Source of the DNA: Victivallis vadensis | GTDB lineage: Bacteria; Verrucomicrobiota; Lentisphaeria; Victivallales; GWF2-50-93 | DNA: 6,040 nt | Direction: 5' to 3' | NCBI GenBank assembly: GCA_020718525.1 | Contig: DYRX01000260.1 | Location: 1-6,040 of the forward strand | Part shown: positions 5,542 to 6,040 of the stretch, piece by piece | Position numbering within the stretch: position 1 is the first letter of the stretch | Layout: every line of letters begins with the position of its first letter | Notes under the pieces: generated by a model | Seen by the model: only the letters and a program-made list of their open reading frames with translations | What the model was told of the DNA's origin: nothing | Database searches by the model: none | Position numbers and translations under genes: made by a program

Positions 5542-5874
5542 TCATCCGGCGCGGAGAATCTCCTCGCATGCGAAGGCGATTGCCTGCGGAATATCGCTGT
5601 CGAAGAGCATCCCCTTGTAGAGCGGAGCCGGCGTCCAGCCCGATATTTCGTAGCTGAAGACTTTTTTTCTGGCGTTTCCGCTTATGAATCTGGAAAAAGC
5701 CTGCCCCTTCTTGTTTTTCCATATCTCCATTCTCACAGCTCCAGGACGGGATGCCGGGCAATATTCCCTGCTGTAGACAATTTCACTGCTTCCCGTTTCA
5801 AAGTTCATCACATGGTGCAGAGCCGGTGCAAGTCCTTCACACGCCGCCTTCATTCCGACTGTCTGACTTTTCAT
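5542..5874 (-). CDS. Hypothetical protein, 110 residues
   Basis: I do not recognise this protein. The frame is supported mainly by a very good ribosome-binding site: AAGGAG 5 bases before the ATG, with GAGGAG directly upstream of it. The product is small, soluble and mixed alpha/beta in pattern, with no signal peptide or membrane helix. A basic central part (EIWKNKKGQAFSRF, 50-63, then GNARKKVF, 66-73) is followed by SYEISGWTPAPLYKG (74-88), and it ends in an amphipathic helix-like IPQAIAFACEEILRA (95-109). Cysteines are at positions 12, 39 and 103 and form no metal-binding pair. It is transcribed in the same direction as the regulator but is separated from it by about 260 bases and a promoter, so it is probably its own unit or the end of one. 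Confidence 0.65.
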   Translation of the reverse strand: MKSQTVGMKAACEGLAPALHHVMNFETGSSEIVYSREYCPASRPGAVRMEIWKNKKGQAFSRFISGNARKKVFSYEISGWTPAPLYKGMLFDSDIPQAIAFACEEILRAG

Positions 5875-5879
5875 AAGAA

Positions 5880-5891
5880 CTCCTTCTCCTC
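5880..5891 (-). promoter_or_regulatory. Tandem Shine-Dalgarno of the 110-residue gene
   Basis: The minus strand carries GAGGAG then AAGGAG back to back, the second 5 bases before the ATG at 5874. This is the chief evidence that the small gene is translated from that ATG and not from the in-frame ATG at codon 8. Confidence 0.65.
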
Positions 5892-5927
5892 TTTTTGGAT
5901 GCCCGTCATTTATTTTCGACTGGCATT

Positions 5928-5936
5928 ATCATATCA
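5928..5936 (-). promoter_or_regulatory. Candidate extended -10 promoter of the 110-residue gene
   Basis: The minus strand reads TGATATGAT, an extended -10 (TG, one base, then TATGAT with five of six matches). The region 17 bases upstream has no good -35 and is instead occupied by a 17-bp palindrome. A weaker alternative is TTGTTA (plus 5972-5977), 16 bases, CATTAT (plus 5950-5955). Confidence 0.35.
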
Positions 5937-5944
5937 GAGGGACC

Positions 5945-5961
5945 TGGACATAATGTGTCCA
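5945..5961. promoter_or_regulatory. 17-bp palindromic operator candidate
   Basis: TGGACA (5945-5950) and TGTCCA (5956-5961) are perfect 6-base arms around a 5-base centre. The site lies just upstream of the extended -10 at 5928-5936, and it overlaps the alternative -10, so a bound dimer could control the 110-residue gene. The regulator is unknown. Confidence 0.45.
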
Positions 5962-6040
5962 TGTTGATAAATAACAAGGGAATAATGTAATGCGTCAGTT
6001 TTTTCCGGCGGAAGACAGCGGCGGATGAAATAGGACATTA

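Noticed and set aside
5360..5761. 133-codon minus-strand frame overlapping the 110-residue gene
   Set aside because: Its upper half is the shadow of the 110-residue gene in another frame and its ATG has no ribosome-binding site. Only the last 55 codons were kept, as a low-confidence candidate.
5964..5991. Plus-strand promoter-like TTGATA, 16 bases, TGTAAT
   Set aside because: The region is AT-rich and no plus-strand frame follows within the window (an ATG at 6025 hits a stop after two codons). A divergent gene beyond the edge cannot be excluded.

Overview
The window is about 6 kb of bacterial chromosome. Five confident genes and one plausible hypothetical gene all read on the minus strand, so transcription runs from high to low coordinates. 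Composition is moderate in GC, Shine-Dalgarno sites are clear, and I see no mobile element, CRISPR array, tRNA or rRNA. A LacI-type regulator, a secreted PhoA-type phosphatase, a rubredoxin-less ferritin-like protein and a DUF6941-type protein together would suit a Gram-negative anaerobe, perhaps of the Planctomycetes-Verrucomicrobia-Lentisphaerae group. That placement is inference from gene content and has low confidence.

Layout in transcription order, right to left. Bases 6040-5875 are an upstream region with a 17-bp palindrome and a candidate extended -10. They precede a 110-residue protein I do not recognise (5874-5542), which has a strong tandem ribosome-binding site. A gap of about 260 bases follows. 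It holds a possible 55-residue membrane microprotein, two competing small hairpins and a well-formed promoter for a LacI-family regulator (5284-4355). After 129 bases comes a signal-peptide-bearing alkaline phosphatase (4225-2582). A 255-base intergenic region then carries a perfect 10-bp-arm inverted repeat just upstream of a candidate promoter.

That promoter would serve a tightly packed three-gene unit: a ferritin/rubrerythrin-like protein (2326-1739), a DUF6941-type protein (1742-1341) and EPSP synthase AroA (1344-70). Each junction is a 4-base ATGA overlap, so the three are almost certainly co-transcribed and translationally coupled. A short hairpin followed by a U-run (positions 48-27) looks like the intrinsic terminator after aroA.

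Functionally, AroA supplies the shikimate pathway, PhoA releases phosphate outside the cytoplasm, and the LacI-type protein may control itself and possibly phoA. There is no obvious new multi-gene defence or biosynthetic system. The points most worth following are the unusual ferritin-like/DUF6941/aroA operon, the loss of a metal-ligand glutamate (replaced by the only cysteine) in the ferritin-like protein, and the operator-like repeats at the three candidate promoters.
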